Origin: Lichenostomus cassidix
Lineage: Eukaryota; Chordata; Aves; Passeriformes; Meliphagidae
Assembly: GCA_008360975.2 (NCBI GenBank)
Contig: CM039179.1
Span: 48,490,359-48,554,358 of the forward strand
Direction of reading: 5' to 3'
Length of the DNA stretch: 64,000 nt
The notes under the pieces are model-generated. The model had not been told where the DNA came from and searched no databases. It was given only the letters and a program-made list of their open reading frames with translations. The translations under genes and the position numbers were made by a program. Positions 42,315-55,637 of the stretch are shown here, piece by piece (position 1 is the stretch's first letter; every line of letters begins with the position of its first letter).

Positions 42315-45300
42315 AAACAAATAGAAGTAAAAACATCTGTCTGTCCATAACACCTGCTTCTTGGTATTGAAATCAATGGGAGAATGGCATTTCAAGCCAG
42401 TTCACCGACTACCACACAAGAAGGCAAGATTTAATCTCCCTGATTACCAGCACTACTATCCCAAATCTGGCTGATCTTGGAGCTCAGTGGGAGGCAGGAG
42501 TTGGCAGCTCTACCTTGCACATGTTGCTCATAGCTCCCAGCTCCCACTGAACTCACTCTCAGCTGGAGTCACAGCTTTTCTCTGAGACAGGATCTTGCCC
42601 CTTTGAAAAGCAGTGGCTCCTTGTTCCTGAATCCTGCTGACCTGGCAATTATATATATTTATTTTCCTCTCCTATTGAGCATTGACCCATTTTGCAAATT
42701 CAACCTGCTTCTTGGCTGGAGCTGTGAGCTGCTGTTAGTATCTCTATTAGAAAATAATCTAAAACTTTCCTTCCTGGACCATTAGAAATATCATGCTGTA
42801 GAGTACACATAATTTACAACCAGTTCATATACAGTTTCGTTTTAATACTGGAAGTAGTGCATATAGATCTTCTCTCTCTTTCTTTGGAAATTATCTCTTT
42901 CCATGTAGCCTCTTCCTTGCCCATATCCACATGGAATGGTGATATTTCCTTTTGACTTTCCTTCTGCTGAGTTAAACAAATCAAACTGTGCTGTTCTGTC
43001 CTTTACAATATGGACTCACCCCTACTATGCTCTTTGCATGGTGTTGTTCACACTGGATTCCTCTTTCTCTAGCAATGGTGACCAGAACTGTACCCATCAT
43101 TGCAAACAAGTTCTCACTCACATTTGCTCTAAAGCATTAAGATTGTCTTGAGGAAGCAGAGTTACAAGCAGTTTAAAGCAGGTGAACCACATATCCCATG
43201 GTGTGATAGTCATTAACTAAAACATATGGAGTGAAGATATGAAAACATAAAGAGACAATTGCATCTGACAGTGCAAAGAAACGAGACAGTACCTTTGCCC
43301 ACATCTTGCAGGGATGATGCAAGGTCCCAGAGAGATGCAGCAAATGAGTTGTGGCCAGTGAGCAGGGGAACTCACCCTCTCACTCTTTATATGTGTCTGT
43401 CTGGGGTGGGGGAAGGAATATTAGGCCTTATTACTGTGAATCTTGTCCTGCCCATTTCCTCTTCTGCCTGTAAATTTTCTTTTTACTTCACTTTCAACTT
43501 TCCTCTGACTAATTGTACTATAAACATGTGTGATAGGACTTAGCCAGTCTTGTTTACATGTTGTGTAAATTAATGCATGCAATACTTCATCACCAGATAG
43601 AAACAGTTCAAGTGTTTTACATCTGGTAGCATAGAGAGGTGTGTGAAACCACAGTGATCCATGGATAACTCTACTGGTTGGGAAAGTCCAGCACTAGACT
43701 ACAGAGTGGCAAAGGCTTTTTTATTATCTTAAACAACCTGTTGTTAATTTGGTTTGGGTTTTTTTCTTCTTTTGCTATATGTCTCCTCTCCGACACATAC
43801 AATTCAGATGTAGGAAATGTGTGCCATAAGAATTTCAGACCATAAATTGGATTAAGGCAATTCTTGGCACTTAGCCAAGGCACTTAGTGTTTTAACAGCA
43901 TGAATCGCTGTGTGTTAGCTAGAGATAGTGAGTGAGGAATCCCTGCCTATCACATCAGGAAGAAAGCAGACCCCACAGGGGTGTGAATAGGGGTCACTGA
44001 AGAATTCTGAAGTAAGTAAGTATTGTTGTCTGAAGTATGGAAATCAACTGGATTAGGGAACAAAGTACCAAATCTTGGATTTTCAGCCTTGCACTTCCAT
44101 ACTTAAATGCTGCCTAAAAATTAATCCAGGACCTTCAGCCCTTTACTCAGGATAGATTAAAATAATTTTGTAAAGCCTTACCTAACTCCTGAGTGCTTCC
44201 AGGTAGAGAACAGCGTAGAGAGCAGGCTGTGTCCAGTTAGGTTCTGAATATCTCTGAGGACAGAGACTCCACAGTCTCCCTGGACAACCACAAAAAATTA
44301 CATATTAGATAGAAGATATTCAAACCCTAAAGTCCATCCTCTTTTTCCATTACCTTTGGGATATAATTTATAACCCCATTCTGTTTCTCATTTCTTTCAC
44401 CTCCTCAAATGAGATTGAGGTCCTACTGCCTTAATCCCATGATGAGACTCCAAAGTGAATTTGGATGGGAGCTAGAACTTGTGATGTCCCTTGCAGTGTG
44501 ATGTGCAATCACATGCTGCTAGATGATCTCAGATTGGTGGCCACTTCCTTCTGTAACCTTGATTGCAGAAGGGACTGTCCCATGAATTGCAATGATAACA
44601 TCAGTACTTATCTAAGGGCTGAACTGAGATAGTATGAGAAAGTGACTTTTTTGTTAAAAAAAGAACAAAGGAAAACTGTAAATTTGCTCGGGAGACCATT
44701 TTCCAAGCTGTGGTCTGCAGAGCTCAGACTCAGGTGTACACTGTAGACTGTGAGGGAAAAGAAAGATGATTATCACTGCAGGGGGAGGAGGCATCTATAC
44801 AAAGTCCTGAACCTCCACAGCACCATTCCTAGGGGTCTAAACAGAAGCAGGTTGAAAATCAGTGACTGGGAGTTTGGTACAGGCTGTCCACCCTGACAAA
44901 GGGAATCTGCTGCTTTCCTCTTCTTTGACACAATACGCATGGTTCAGCAATTTGGGCAGACAATTTGTTAATGAGGGAGCATGGTGGAAAGACAAAATGT
45001 GTTCATCCAAATGCCATTTGCAGCATCGCACGCAGCCACAGTAATGAGCTGTGTTGATTACAGAACAAGGCTTTAGAAAACCAGTGCCCCACAGAGTCTA
45101 TTTTCTCCTGCTGACATCACATTTTTAAGCTGCTTTTTTCCTTCTTTTGGCTCCAGTTATTTTAGGCTAAACTCTGCTCACACCTGCAAGCTGTATGTTT
45201 GCTACTGAAAGCAATTTTGGACCTAGCCTTATGCGCCTTTTGTTCTAAAAAAATATAAAAAATTCTGACAAAACATGGAGTCCAGCCTTCTTTTTCTCTA

Positions 45301-46046
45301 AGCCAGCTTTTAAGAAGTAACTTTGTTCATGGCCTGTGCTTAGATGGAAAAACAGGAGACAGGTGCCAATGTGCTGTGTTTACAGAGACTCTGCTGTTGC
45401 TGAGAGTCTGAAAACACCTCTCAAGTGCAGGACCTGCTCCTTTTCCTCTCTATGGTGATATTTTTATTATAGTCAAAAGGTGAGAATCTTGGCGAATTTT
45501 CTGGAATAGACGGCTTGATCTAAAACCTGTTACCAGCTCTACAGCCATAACTCTTGGGATCCTGTGATTTTCAACCTACTATTATTATAGATTTTGTGCC
45601 TCTTTCCTCAAGCCTACCTTCCCATGTTTACCCCAACAGCAGGTACTGAGCCAGACAGCAGTAGCACACAACAAATGCAATAGGCAATGATTGCACCACA
45701 AAATGTGTCATCCTGGAAATCTCTAGCCTAGAGTAGTTCTCTTATTCACTTACTTGCACAACTAGTGGCAGTGGCAGTGAAATCTCTGAGAAATTATTAC
45801 CCTTGTTTCCTTTCTTTTTTCTAAGTTCCCATAAAAATTCTTGGAAGTGCCCAGCCATATTCTGGTAAAGGTTGCTATGAGTCAATGCTCCAGTGAATGC
45901 ACTGCATTGCACTGCTCTTCTTGCCTTCCTAAATTAGCAGTGCTATTCCTAAAGGCAAGACCACAAGGTTCATTTTAACTTGCAGTGTAGATGCTGGTTT
46001 GCTTAAAGGAGCTGTAAGATGGAGGCACCGGACATACCTGGGATAT
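42315..46046. other. No gene seen
   Basis: Noncoding-looking sequence. Open frames are short, lack splice context and resemble nothing I know. No clear interspersed repeat was recognised by eye. Confidence 0.6.
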
Positions 46047-47288
46047 TCACCTAGGATCACATTCAAAAGAGCATTCAGCATCATTTATGGAGTAGGTAAA
46101 GAGGTCTGGTCTATAACAGTGCGAGAAGACACTGCAGCTCCATGAAATTCCGGTGGACCCAATGTGAATTTTAGCTCTCACCAACATTACAACCTTTACC
46201 TGTTTTGTTAGTGTCAGCAGGCAGTTTACCCTTTCTTCTGCAGCAAATTCAGGCTCTGTTGCAACACTGTGGATCACATGCAGTCCTCTGGTGGAAGGAC
46301 TAAGGACTGAGTCTGGGAGCACTTTGGGGAGGTCTGTGATGGTTTGTTTATAACAGCTTCTAACATGTGACAGCTGCATCTTATGTAGCTGAGCCAGTTA
46401 TGCCCCCTCAGAAGGGATGAATACCTTCAGGTCTATGTGTGAATGTGACCTTCCCCAGGGTGGGGGGAGTTTTACAACTGAGCCAGAAGCGTAAGGGAGG
46501 AGAACTGGCGTTATAAAAAGCACCATCTCACCTCTGCAGGGCCTGCTTCTTATTGGCCTTCTGCCCTATCTGGCTCAAACCCCAGAATCTCTGGTAGGGG
46601 GTGTTCAGTCCCTGTCTTATTTGGATCAGAGGTTTTGCCACCACACACCCAAAAATGCATCTGCTCCACTCGGGGAGGCAGGAGGGTGTGCAAACCCTGC
46701 CCCAGCAAAGCACCCTGCTGCCTCTGCAAATGGCCAAATGTTCAAGCATTAACCATTAACATCTCACTCTCTCCCAGTGACCTCCAGTATGAATAACAGC
46801 AGTGAGTGTAGGAGATCACGTAGGTTTTGCGTATCTGCAGACACTTTGCCATAACTACTTCTTGGTTTTGTTTTTGGCAGCCTGTGGCACACTTTGCTCT
46901 CTAAATCAAAGAGCAGCCCATGATGTCTATATAATGCGGCCAAAATGCAGCCAGATGTCATTACACCACTTGTGCTATTTGGGGAGATGATAAAACTTGA
47001 CTGGCATAAATTCAGAGTTTGATGAGCAGAAACCAAAACAGTGAGAGCACATGTGAGGGATGTGGCAATTTTAATTAAATTAGCAGCGGAACTCCGGTGG
47101 CACAAATGAGGCATTACCCCCTGTGCTGGGCTGTGCACCATATGCAGAAAGGTAGTGAGCAAATTGATGCTCCTGATCACTTCAGAGCAAGGCCAGATGT
47201 CAGGACATGATGGGTCCCAGCAAGGCTGCAGTGGTGGTCCAGCAGGGAGATATGGTATCAAGACTGAGTATACAACAAGCTTAACCAT
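46047..47288 (-). other. Cluster of minus-strand open frames, unidentified
   Basis: Three open frames follow each other on the minus strand: 47288-46764 (174 codons, the longest uninterrupted frame in the right part), 46749-46528 (73) and 46379-46047 (110). The first and third share a frame. Residue use is rich in Leu, Ser, Cys and His with no motif I recognise, and there is no splice-site pattern or similarity to retroelement proteins. This could be an old pseudogene, a lncRNA or chance. I do not call a gene. Confidence 0.2.
46512..46519 (+). promoter_or_regulatory. TATA-box-like site TATAAAAA
   Basis: A consensus TATA sequence preceded by GC-rich bases (GGAGGAGAACTGGCGT) and followed about 30 bp later by CCTCTGCAGGGCC. 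No recognisable transcript follows on the + strand, so it may be a chance match or an LTR relic. Confidence 0.25.
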
Positions 47289-49904
47289 TAATTAAGAGAT
47301 AAAGGAGCCTCTCTGCATCTAAACTACTTGTCAGGGATTTGGAACCCCTAAGGAATTATCCAAGACTCATTACAAACTTTTGTATGCACCAAAAGGGCTA
47401 AAATAACACCTGTAGCATATAAAGCAAAACCAGAATGAATAATAAAACAATATTCTTCAAACAGAAACAGGCTTTGGGACAAAAAAATCACCTAATTTTG
47501 TGGGAGTCCATCATTTACCTATCCACAGCTGCAGAGGGCTTGAGACAGGTACTGGGGGATGATGTGTGAATTACAGAATTGTTCCTCCTACTTTCACGGC
47601 TGACACTTTCTCTCTTGCTCCCAGCTTTGTCCCTTCCAGACATAGCCCCTCCTGGAAGGAGTTAAACAATGAATCATGTTACAAAAGCCACAGAGTACTT
47701 GTTGTAATGGATTCTTCAAGCTTGCACCATGAGTTAATTTCCACCCATCCCTCCTATTTGCTGGACAGCAACACCTGCTCAGACATCATGCTTTCATTGA
47801 GGTTCCTGAGGCAGCCTGGGTATTCCATGAGTGACAAGCATGTCCCTGCTCTTGAGCATCTCTTTTGGGGAACTCTTTTGCAGTTGTTTTTGGAGCAACT
47901 GCAGAAAAATCTTTTCCCTCACCTGTGGTTGTATCCAGCTAGCTCATGCATTTTCCACCCTGATGTATTTCAAAAAGTGCCAAGAAATATTGCAAAACAG
48001 CCTGAAATTACACTTTAAATGCAGCAGTCTCTGATTTATGGTGCAATTATAAAACATGTCATGGTAGTTATTAGCTGTGAGATTGAGTGTCACAAATTTC
48101 AGACTGTAAAACATACTGGGGAATTTCTAGCTGTGATTGTGTATTCACCTCTAAAGTGGAAATGGGCTTAATTACACCAACATTCATAAAAGGGAGAAAT
48201 AAAAGCAAAAATGGGAGAAAGGTTAAATTTGAACACAAGAGCTGTGAATACATAAAACATTTAAATTATTACACTTGTAATTGAGCATCTAAGCAGAAGC
48301 TAATGATTTGATTTAAATTGGCCCTTTTTACATAAGTAGCATTTGAAGAATTTTGGGTTTTAGAATTTATAATGACACTATTTTTTCCCTATGATTACTC
48401 ATCTTCAGCATAGTAGATTCAACCAGATGCAGGAAGAATTAAAAATCAAGAAAAATAACTACTTTTGCAAAATGATAGGAATGATCAACCATGTTGATGC
48501 TTCAGTATTGGCAGGGTTTAAAACTCTTCACCTAAAAATGAAATCTGCCGATGTAGTGTACAGTACTTTATTTACCTTTTCCCTCCCTGCAATAGCTGGA
48601 TGATGTCCCACCTTGTGTGGTCTTAGATTATTGCAGGAGCACTAGGGTTAGCTGGAAAATAGTGCAATGTTTGAGTCTTGTATTTTTTTATTTGAAAAGG
48701 TCATGTTCAGTGAGAATAGATGGTGTTAGTGGTACCATCAGCTCACACAGCTTATCCTCCTGACTTTGGTCACTTAATTGCATGGCAAATGCCATCAGTG
48801 TGACTTTAGGGTTTATATAATACGGAAATAAACCATTCTTATTTCTCCATTCCACAACTAGAAGATTTCTCAATTTCTGCAATCTGACTATTTCCATTCT
48901 TTATCAAATTGGGCAGTTTTGAAGTCTGTTTCAAAGTCTATGTTTCCTTTGGGCATTTATTTTCCGTTTTTCTTTCCTTGATTCAGTATGGTATTTTATT
49001 AAACTCAAGGTTGGGTGGCTGGGGGAGTCCAAAACGACCAGAGATGCATCCCCCACAATCTAATGAGTCTCAGATGAAGGAGCAGTGAAATGTTATGGCT
49101 CATCCTAGGCTGTCAGCACGATTACAGTGGGGTGTAAGTCACCAAGCCACCAGCGATCCACAGGGTAGGACCAATGGAATGCTCTTTCACTGCAAAAGGA
49201 AAGCAGGAAACTGCCTTTGGTGGCAGCTTGTAGGAGATACTTTGATGCCTGTGCTGCCTATGAAAAAAAGATGAATCTGAGTGGATTTTAGCCTTATCCA
49301 CTCATTGCTGCTTTGTGGTTCTGCATTCAGCTGCTGCTGCCACCAAAGGAAGCGTTCCTAAGGAGGAAGGGAGTGGTTGATGCTGAGAAGTAGATTTTCC
49401 CCACAGCTTCCTGCTCTCTCACCCGACTACCCTTGGCAACAGGACTCTCCCCCACCTGCCCAGCCCTGCTCTGCCCCTTCCTGTTTTAGCAAGGGCCAGG
49501 CATATTTCCCCATGCTCATCTACTCTGCAGATTTGGGAAGCCTCTCAGTCAAAATCAATTAGTGAAGGTGGATGGCGACAGTGAAGGAGGAGAGAAAGGA
49601 GAAGATACATGATTGTGGAGGAATAAAACATGACTTGTCTCACAAGGACACTGGAAAAGCACATTTTTGTGGGGCAGGGACAGGAGAGAAGAGGAAGAAA
49701 GGAAAAGAAGGGGAAGAAAGATACTCCAAGTCCTTAAATATTCATATGCTAAGGTCCCCTGATTCCTCATAGGTCTTCTCTTCCCAGGCCCCAGAATCAT
49801 TCCTACATTCGGATAGAGTCAGACGTGTGGTGAGCTTGCTCACTGACTCCAGGTGAACAATACTGGCAGGTCTGTGCCCCCCCTTAGCGTGCTGTGCTGT
49901 TTAT
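47289..49904. other. No gene seen; possible conserved noncoding stretch at 48,003-48,390
   Basis: The 150-codon + frame at 47566-48018 has no recognisable content. From about 48,003 to 48,390 the sequence is AT-rich but complex, with several TAATTA / TTAAT-type homeodomain-like cores (CTTAATTACA, TAATGATTTGATTTAAATTG). It looks like vertebrate developmental enhancers by style only. Confidence 0.3.
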
Positions 49905-50024
49905 CTTCCCTTCCCTTCCCTTCCCTTCCCTTCCCTTCCCTTCCCTTCCCTTCCCTTCCCTTCCCTTCCCTTCCCTTCCCTTCCCTTCCCTTCCCTTCCC
50001 TTCCCTTCCCTTCCCTTCCCTTCC
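49905..50024 (+). repeat. (CTTCC)n perfect pentanucleotide microsatellite, about 24 copies
   Basis: 120 bases of uninterrupted CTTCC/TTCCC repeat, polypyrimidine on + and polypurine (GGGAA) on -. The open frames across it on both strands (SLPFP-type and GREGK-type repeats) are products of the 5-base repeat in a 3-base code, not genes. Confidence 0.99.
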
Positions 50025-53000
50025 GAAATTCATCTAAAGATGGAACGATGGGCTTCAAAAGCTCACTAAGTTCTCACAAGAGGGTGGGCAGCACAGCAAA
50101 GTGAGTGGGATTCCTTCCTTCATGTCATTACCCCACAAAGAAACCTGTGGTGGAGAGAACTCGCCCAAAGGTCCCCATCACCCACATCATCTCCGAGCCT
50201 GAAGGCCAGTGTACCCAGAGCCTGCCCATAGCCTTCTGTCATTCCTGTACTCTGAGCACTGCATGAGAGCCTTCACAGGAAGGACAGGAAAGCCTGGCAA
50301 TCCTTATCTTCAGATCAGGCATTTCTGAGTGTTTCTGAGCAATGTGGCTCCTCTCAGGCAGGATCTGGCTACAAAGGATAGAGCAACACACAGGTCACTC
50401 ACTGCAGGCTGTGGTGGGATACGAGTCAGTGGTGGAATCATCATTGGTGCACCCTTCTCCACAGTGGGGGTTTCGTCCACAGCAGACACTAGCACAGACT
50501 CCAACCTCCCAGTTGTTAACAATTGATGGGATTTAAAAGGCTGCATATATTTGGGACATCTATTGTTTTAACTTTGCTGTTTCTGTGTCTTTGGGCTTCC
50601 CATTTTTCCAATTATTAGAGTGAGAAACTATTATAGTAAAAACTTAAATTCTCAGTTGACTGCATGCCTTCAGGTGGTGATGGCTTTAAAAGAAAAAACA
50701 AATGCTTCAAGACTCTAGATCAGGTGTTGAGAGAAATATATGAATGCGAATCAGGAGTTAATCCATACTGGGAAATATAAATTATTTATAAAAATCTAAA
50801 TTTATAAATATCTAAAAGAGAGAATACAGCAAATCTTAACATCTTATTCCTTTAGAGTGCCATGAAATTATACTTGCATGAAGCCATTAACCCCAAAAGA
50901 GTTCTGATTACATGAAAGACTGAGAATCTGTCATGTGCCTACTTTCAATGTAGGTCAGTGTATACACAGAGCGAAATGGAAGGAAACTTGAGGGAAATTT
51001 TCTGCCCCACCTAGAAAAACTCTTGCCTGAGGTTCTTGTGGAATTTGTATGATGTCTTAAGTTAAAATTAAACATGATGAGATGGCCACATGAGCAATGA
51101 CCATATGGGGAAGGTTGCAGACCAGAATGACTGCACTGAATTTAAGGAATCGGAATTTTTTAAACTGAAAAAGCTCAGTACAGGGTGACACACTTGTGTT
51201 CATCCATCCATCTGGTAAGAACAATTATTACACAGGTAGGGAAAGTCATGGCAACAGCACACACAAATTAGGCACTGGAAAATGGGCAGAAGAGCGTATG
51301 AGCAACAACTGATCTCTTTTATGCTTCTGATGGCCTGTTCACTCATAACTGAATCACACATTTTAAATATCCTTTGGATACAGAAATACATTAAATATAC
51401 CATGTATGAAAAAGATACAGAAAAATGGAGAGGATTCAGAGGAATGTAAGAATAATAACAGGCTTAGAAAGCATGGTCTGTGAAAGAGGTGTGAGTAGGT
51501 TTATTTAGTCTAGAAAAGAGAATCTGTTCCATTTCACATCACAGCTAAGACAGTCCAACCACTGGCACTTGCCTGATGCCCTCCCTAAGGCTTAATCCGA
51601 TGAACTAAATCAGCAGGAAACTAATTTTATTATTTATTTGAATGCTTCTCCACATTATCCTCTGAACAGATTCATCACAATCACATGAGGGCTGGCTGAA
51701 TGGGGAAAATGCAAGGTGGTTCATTTTGGCAGCAGCTGACCTTCAGATTGGCATAGCTTTAATGTGGAAGTGTATTTCTGTACATGATACAGAACTACAA
51801 TCTGTATATTTTAGAAGTAGAGAGTGTTGAGTAACTTTGCTCTATCTGCTGAGAAAGAAATAAAAAAAGGAATCTGATAAGTGTTTATCAAATTTGTAAC
51901 TGATGTGATAAAACCCTTTTATAACAAGAAGGGTATTAAATATTGTACATAAGAATATTGTGGAATTTCTTTCACTGGAATCATTGCCAGTGTATTACCC
52001 TGATGTCTGCCAGGATTGGTCCAAGGTTTCTTATCCTGCCTTGGTGCAGATGTGGATTTTGAGGATGATCTCTTGAGATTTATTCTATCTGTCCTTTTTT
52101 CTGACTTCACGATTTACCAAGTTCACCCATCTTGCCTGAGTTAGCTGTAACTGAACTCAATAGTGCTCGGAAAAATGGCTTTAATAAGAACAGTGACAGG
52201 TTCTAATACTGCTGTTTGACTTATATTTTGTTGAAGACCAGAGAAGTATCTGTGAATATGCTGATCTTGGACACATTATCAGACACACTGCTTGTGATCT
52301 TCTTTGCATTCTGGAAAACTTCCTAGGCTGGCATAGCTGGTCTGTAAATACACCATGAAAATAAGCCCCTAAGAACAAGTCACACATCAGAGGTTATTTC
52401 CAGGTTAAAGGTTTAGACTGCAAATGGGGATGCAGCACTTGCACGTAGTTGCTGAAGCATGATGGAAATCCAATGGCAAATATAGAAAGTAATGTCACTG
52501 ACAGGGAAATGTGTACAGTGAGATATACAATTTCATTAATATATCAGAGGAAAAGTATTGCAAACAATGAAGTTTTGTTGAAATATTACTGGTGTTCACA
52601 TTTAAAATACAGTAGTGGGAAAATGCAAAATTTGAGGTCAAACGAGGAAGAGATGTTATGTATTAAGGACTTCTTTTTTTTCCTTTGGAAAACTTTTCCA
52701 GAAATGACAGGCTGCAGAATCAATATAACAGATTTGGGAAACACTGAAATGCATTTAACCTTCTGTCTTCCCAGAGTCAGTAAATGTTATTATTAATGAT
52801 GTTCTCTAACAAAGTTTTTTTGTGGACAAACTAAACACTGCAGCTTTTCTACACAAAATTCTCTATCACTTTACTGCAAGTAAGTTCTGGGAAGAGTCAT
52901 GTAGGTAGAATAGAAAAAGTAGGGCCATTTATTAAGAAAATATGACAATCATTTCAATTTAAGAAAACCTTATTATCGGAAGAGCTAGACAAAACTAGCT

Positions 53001-55580
53001 CAAATGCAGCAAGTCTGTGGATTCATCTAGACTTTCTGGGTGAGGGATCAAGCTAATAAGAAGTATGCTTTGCCGAGTATCTTTTCAAGTCTTTGGAAGT
53101 CCTGTCAAATGGAGAGGATCGATACTCATGCAGGGAGAGCACATGAGCCCTTCAAAGACATCTGAGCACAGGAGTTGCTGTGTAATCACGCCCACCCTGC
53201 CAAGCTGGGCAGCCTCACATGGGAGCCACCAGTGTGGGACATTAAGCTGCCATCCACGGTTTGAGGAGCGGGCAGCTTTCTTCTTTGACAAGCCCTGCTG
53301 CCTTTGAAGCTGGGAAGTGCTTGTTCTAAAGGGACTGATTAAAGAAGGAGAGGAAGCTTCAAAAGACCTCACTGCCTCTGTGAGCTAACTCGTCAGAAGT
53401 CTGCACCGACAACCTCTTGTGACATGAACCATAGTTTATTTTTTAACTTGTTCCTCATTCTGCCCTTTAACATTAGCATTCTCCATTTGTATGGGAGAAT
53501 GCTGAAGCTTGCAGAAACATCGTAAAATAAACAGTTCCTCTACTTCAGCTGGAACTTTCCTGTATTTCTCCCTGCTGGGCTTCGTGTATTTTTTGTCTGG
53601 AAGTTTTGTTGTTATCCTGATTCAGCAGTGTGATACACAGCTGTGAGAAACAAAAGAATAATTCAGTTGGAAGGGTAGTAATAATTGACACATGGAATAG
53701 GAAAGGACAAAATATGGTTAACACTTGGACTCAAGGATCTTAGTTACTATTCCGTGATTCTCTGAAAATGCTAACAAAATTCTGAAGATGGGTCTGCAAT
53801 TCCTCTAGGCCTCTGTTTGTGTGTGCTCATTTAATTTAATTTCACTCATGTAATGCTGATCTGGGCTGATACTGTCAGTTTACCCCATTGCCAGATGCAG
53901 CCCATTTGCGTGCAAAGCAGGATGATGCACAAATAATCTCACCTTTCTCAGCCCTGACAGTGAATCTTGGGTCAACATGTTCTGCTTTCTTTCTTTTCAC
54001 TTCTGTCTTCCCTTGATTTCCTCAGCTGGTTAACCAAAATACCACTTCTTGTCCAAACCCTTTCTGAAAAAAACATTTCATAAGACACCCTTACTTACAG
54101 GAATAAATTTTAGCGTTTATCTCAGAGGGGAACTTTCACGTCTCCACTTTGACTTGTATATCTTTTCAGAGAGGCCAAAGGTTTTCATTATTTTGCTGAC
54201 ACTGCATCAAATAGTTCAGATGACCCATTTGAGGAATTCAGATTAAAGACAAAACCAGATCCATATTTATGTAATAAAGAAGCTGACAGAAATGCTTTGA
54301 TGATTAGGCAGACATCTAGTTTAACATATCTTGAAACTCTTGACCTCAGTGACTCACATCTCATCCTTTCAAAGAAAAATTCTATACTTCATTTATTGTC
54401 TCAGTTTATAGTTGTGCCTTTTATCTTACTTCCTGTGACCTAATTCATCCTTTATGTGAGTCCTCTTGGGATAACAGAGACCACAGATGACATGTCTTGT
54501 TTTTATTAGTTCTGCTTTTGTCTTGGTCATTGAAAATACAGGGGGGGAAAAAAAGGAGAATTAAAAAAAGGAAGGATGATGCTACTTGATCACACTCATC
54601 ATGAAAGCCTGGTCTTGTGGCTTACTCTCATCACACGTTTGCAAGAAGTCGTTCCTTTCCCCATCACTCTCAAACAGGCTAAGGCAGTGGCTGTCACTGT
54701 CACTCTGCCTCTGCTCCTCATCCAGTCCTGCCCCCACTCTCTGCACGTAGCAGATGTCCTGTTTGGTATGTTTGTGCTGATAAACAGCAGAGCATGAGGT
54801 GGTGAGCACTGGTTTTGGACCCCTGATTATCTACATTGCTTAAACTTTAATTTTGTGGTTTGGGTCTTGGACCATTTTGGCTATCTCTCTCTGCTAGACA
54901 ACCTGCTCCTGAGCCATCAGCAGTCTGGCACGAGCCAGCCAGTCTCATATCACCTCAGAGCCATGGGCTGCAAGTAGAGTTTGCAGACCCAGAGAAGACA
55001 AATGCATGGCCAGACATTCCATCCACTGCCTTTCCGACAGGCCTCTAGTCATGTCCTGAAGCCTCCTTGCAGGAGTAGTGTTTGCTCCTGTCACTGACAC
55101 TGTACCTACTGCTGAGAACCTCTAGGAATGATTGCCAGCTGTGCCTGTTACAGGATGCTGCCAGCAGAAACACTAAAGATATACAGTTCAATCACTTTTA
55201 GGTAAATAAATCTTGGGTTAAAATTAAAAGCATTGAAAAGTCACTTGTACTCCTTGCTATATCCCCACATGCCTTGCTACATACACTGGAGCAAATGCTA
55301 TGTGCATGACCTGGAGAAATTTCACGTGGAGAAAGGAGGCTACAGTTCAGAGTCTGGAGGGTAAATTCACACCACCCTGATGAGACCAGCTGGCACTGCC
55401 CATAACCAGAAATGCCTTTGTTTGCAGGAACCTGAACTATTAAACACTCTTCATGAAATGGCTTCTTCCAGCTCTGCCGCTGCAGTGCCTTAAAACCAGA
55501 GCAGAGACAGCACTGCCACCTGCTGCTCCCAGGGACGTGGCTCTCATGCTCACCAAGGTCATCAAAGAATCTTTGCTTTA
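50025..55580. other. No gene seen
   Basis: Noncoding-looking sequence with more A-rich lines than the MYCBP2 introns. No exon, RNA gene or clear transposon was recognised by eye. Confidence 0.6.
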
Positions 55581-55637
55581 GAATCACAGAATATTCTGAG
55601 CTGGAAGGGACCCACAAAGATCATCGAGCCCAATTCT
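55581..55637 (-). mobile_element. CR1 / tRNA-CR1 SINE tail fragment
   Basis: GAATCACAGAATATTCTGAG, then CTGGAAGGGACCCACAAAGA and TCATCGAGCCCAATTCT. This is the same tail type as the SINE at 9911-10062, but the tRNA-like head is absent. It could be a 5'-truncated SINE or a CR1 with this tail. Confidence 0.85.

Noticed and set aside
46764..47288. Calling the 174-codon minus frame a gene
   Set aside because: No motif, no splice context, no similarity I can recall. A frame of this length can occur by chance in 23 kb of moderate GC sequence.
49840..50104. Open frames with GREGK and SLPFP repeats
   Set aside because: They are translations of the (CTTCC)n microsatellite, open in every frame because the unit has no stop.
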